Shown piece by piece: positions 32,141 to 32,176 of a DNA stretch of 32,176 nucleotides. The notes beneath the pieces were generated by a model. The model did not search any database, had not been told where the DNA came from, and saw only the letters and a program-made list of their open reading frames with translations. This DNA comes from Bacteroidales bacterium. Its GTDB lineage: Bacteria > Bacteroidota > Bacteroidia > Bacteroidales > UBA932. The position numbers and the translations under genes were made by a program. Location: the NCBI GenBank assembly GCA_017472115.1, contig JAFUQW010000004.1:1-32176 (forward strand). Direction: 5' to 3'. Numbering within the stretch: position 1 is the stretch's first letter; each line of letters opens with the position of its first letter.

Positions 32141-32176
32141 GGCGGGATAGCTCAGCTGGTTAGAGCGCATGATTCA
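32141..32176 (+). tRNA. tRNA, probably Met(CAT), cut by the window end
   Basis: The 5' half is GGCGGGATAGCTCAGCTGGT, then the rest of the D-arm and the 5' anticodon stem CATGA. The loop begins TTCA, so the first two anticodon bases are CA. Met fits best for a short-variable-arm tRNA with this body; the third base is beyond the window. Confidence 0.75.

Overview
The window looks like chromosome from a member of the Bacteroidales (phylum Bacteroidota), roughly half G+C. The evidence is consistent throughout. Promoters have the Bacteroidota form (TTTG, about 19-23 bp, then TAnnTTTG). Start codons lie in A/T-rich leaders without Shine-Dalgarno sequences. Gene content includes an OstA-like protein next to SurA-like chaperones, a SusA-like GH13 enzyme, and lipoproteins with short lipoboxes. 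I cannot name a genus from sequence alone.

Layout. 1-940: the 5' end of a 23S rRNA gene on the minus strand with its own promoter and no 16S or tRNA upstream. 940-4990: a plus-strand cluster of OPT transporter, ZupT-like zinc transporter and peptidase T, which reads as peptide and metal uptake coupled to tripeptide hydrolysis. 5052-6691: a dead zone, with a small lipoprotein gene broken by an amber codon and an IS4-type element (12-bp inverted ends) whose transposase carries an opal codon. 6978-13503: a tight minus-strand operon, guaB, a parvulin-like lipoprotein, a SurA-like isomerase and a large OstA-like protein, devoted mostly to outer-membrane biogenesis. 13641-14863: a REP-associated tyrosine transposase (RAYT) gene bracketed by inverted REP hairpins. 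14915-17994: a SusA-like GH13 enzyme and a YhcC-type radical SAM protein. 18001-23608: an NlpC/P60 cell-wall hydrolase, a 91-residue conserved protein, galE, dacB (PBP4) and radA. 23742-25354: a very Cys-rich small lipoprotein, a YfcE-type phosphodiesterase and rsmE. 25461-30197: a five-gene minus-strand operon (small membrane protein, mutL, rhomboid, membrane-anchored EEP protein, Sua5/YrdC). 30374-31652: ispF and a peptide deformylase homologue with a lipoprotein signal. 32048-end: tRNA-Gln(CTG) and the start of a probable tRNA-Met.

The most interesting structure is the RAYT/REP system. Four hairpins share one stem core and an 8-nt loop of the form TCnnnnnG. Two of them bracket the RAYT gene in opposite orientations, one sits at the 3' end of the amylase gene, and one lies in the 5' leader of the NlpC/P60 gene. 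Several lie beside copies of a second dispersed motif, four of which match the enterobacterial IHF consensus WATCAANNNNTTR exactly. This recalls the REP-plus-IHF mosaic elements of enterobacteria. Other items worth following up are the unlinked 23S gene, the lipoprotein-type deformylase, the Cys-rich lipoprotein and the MutL that has lost its endonuclease motif.
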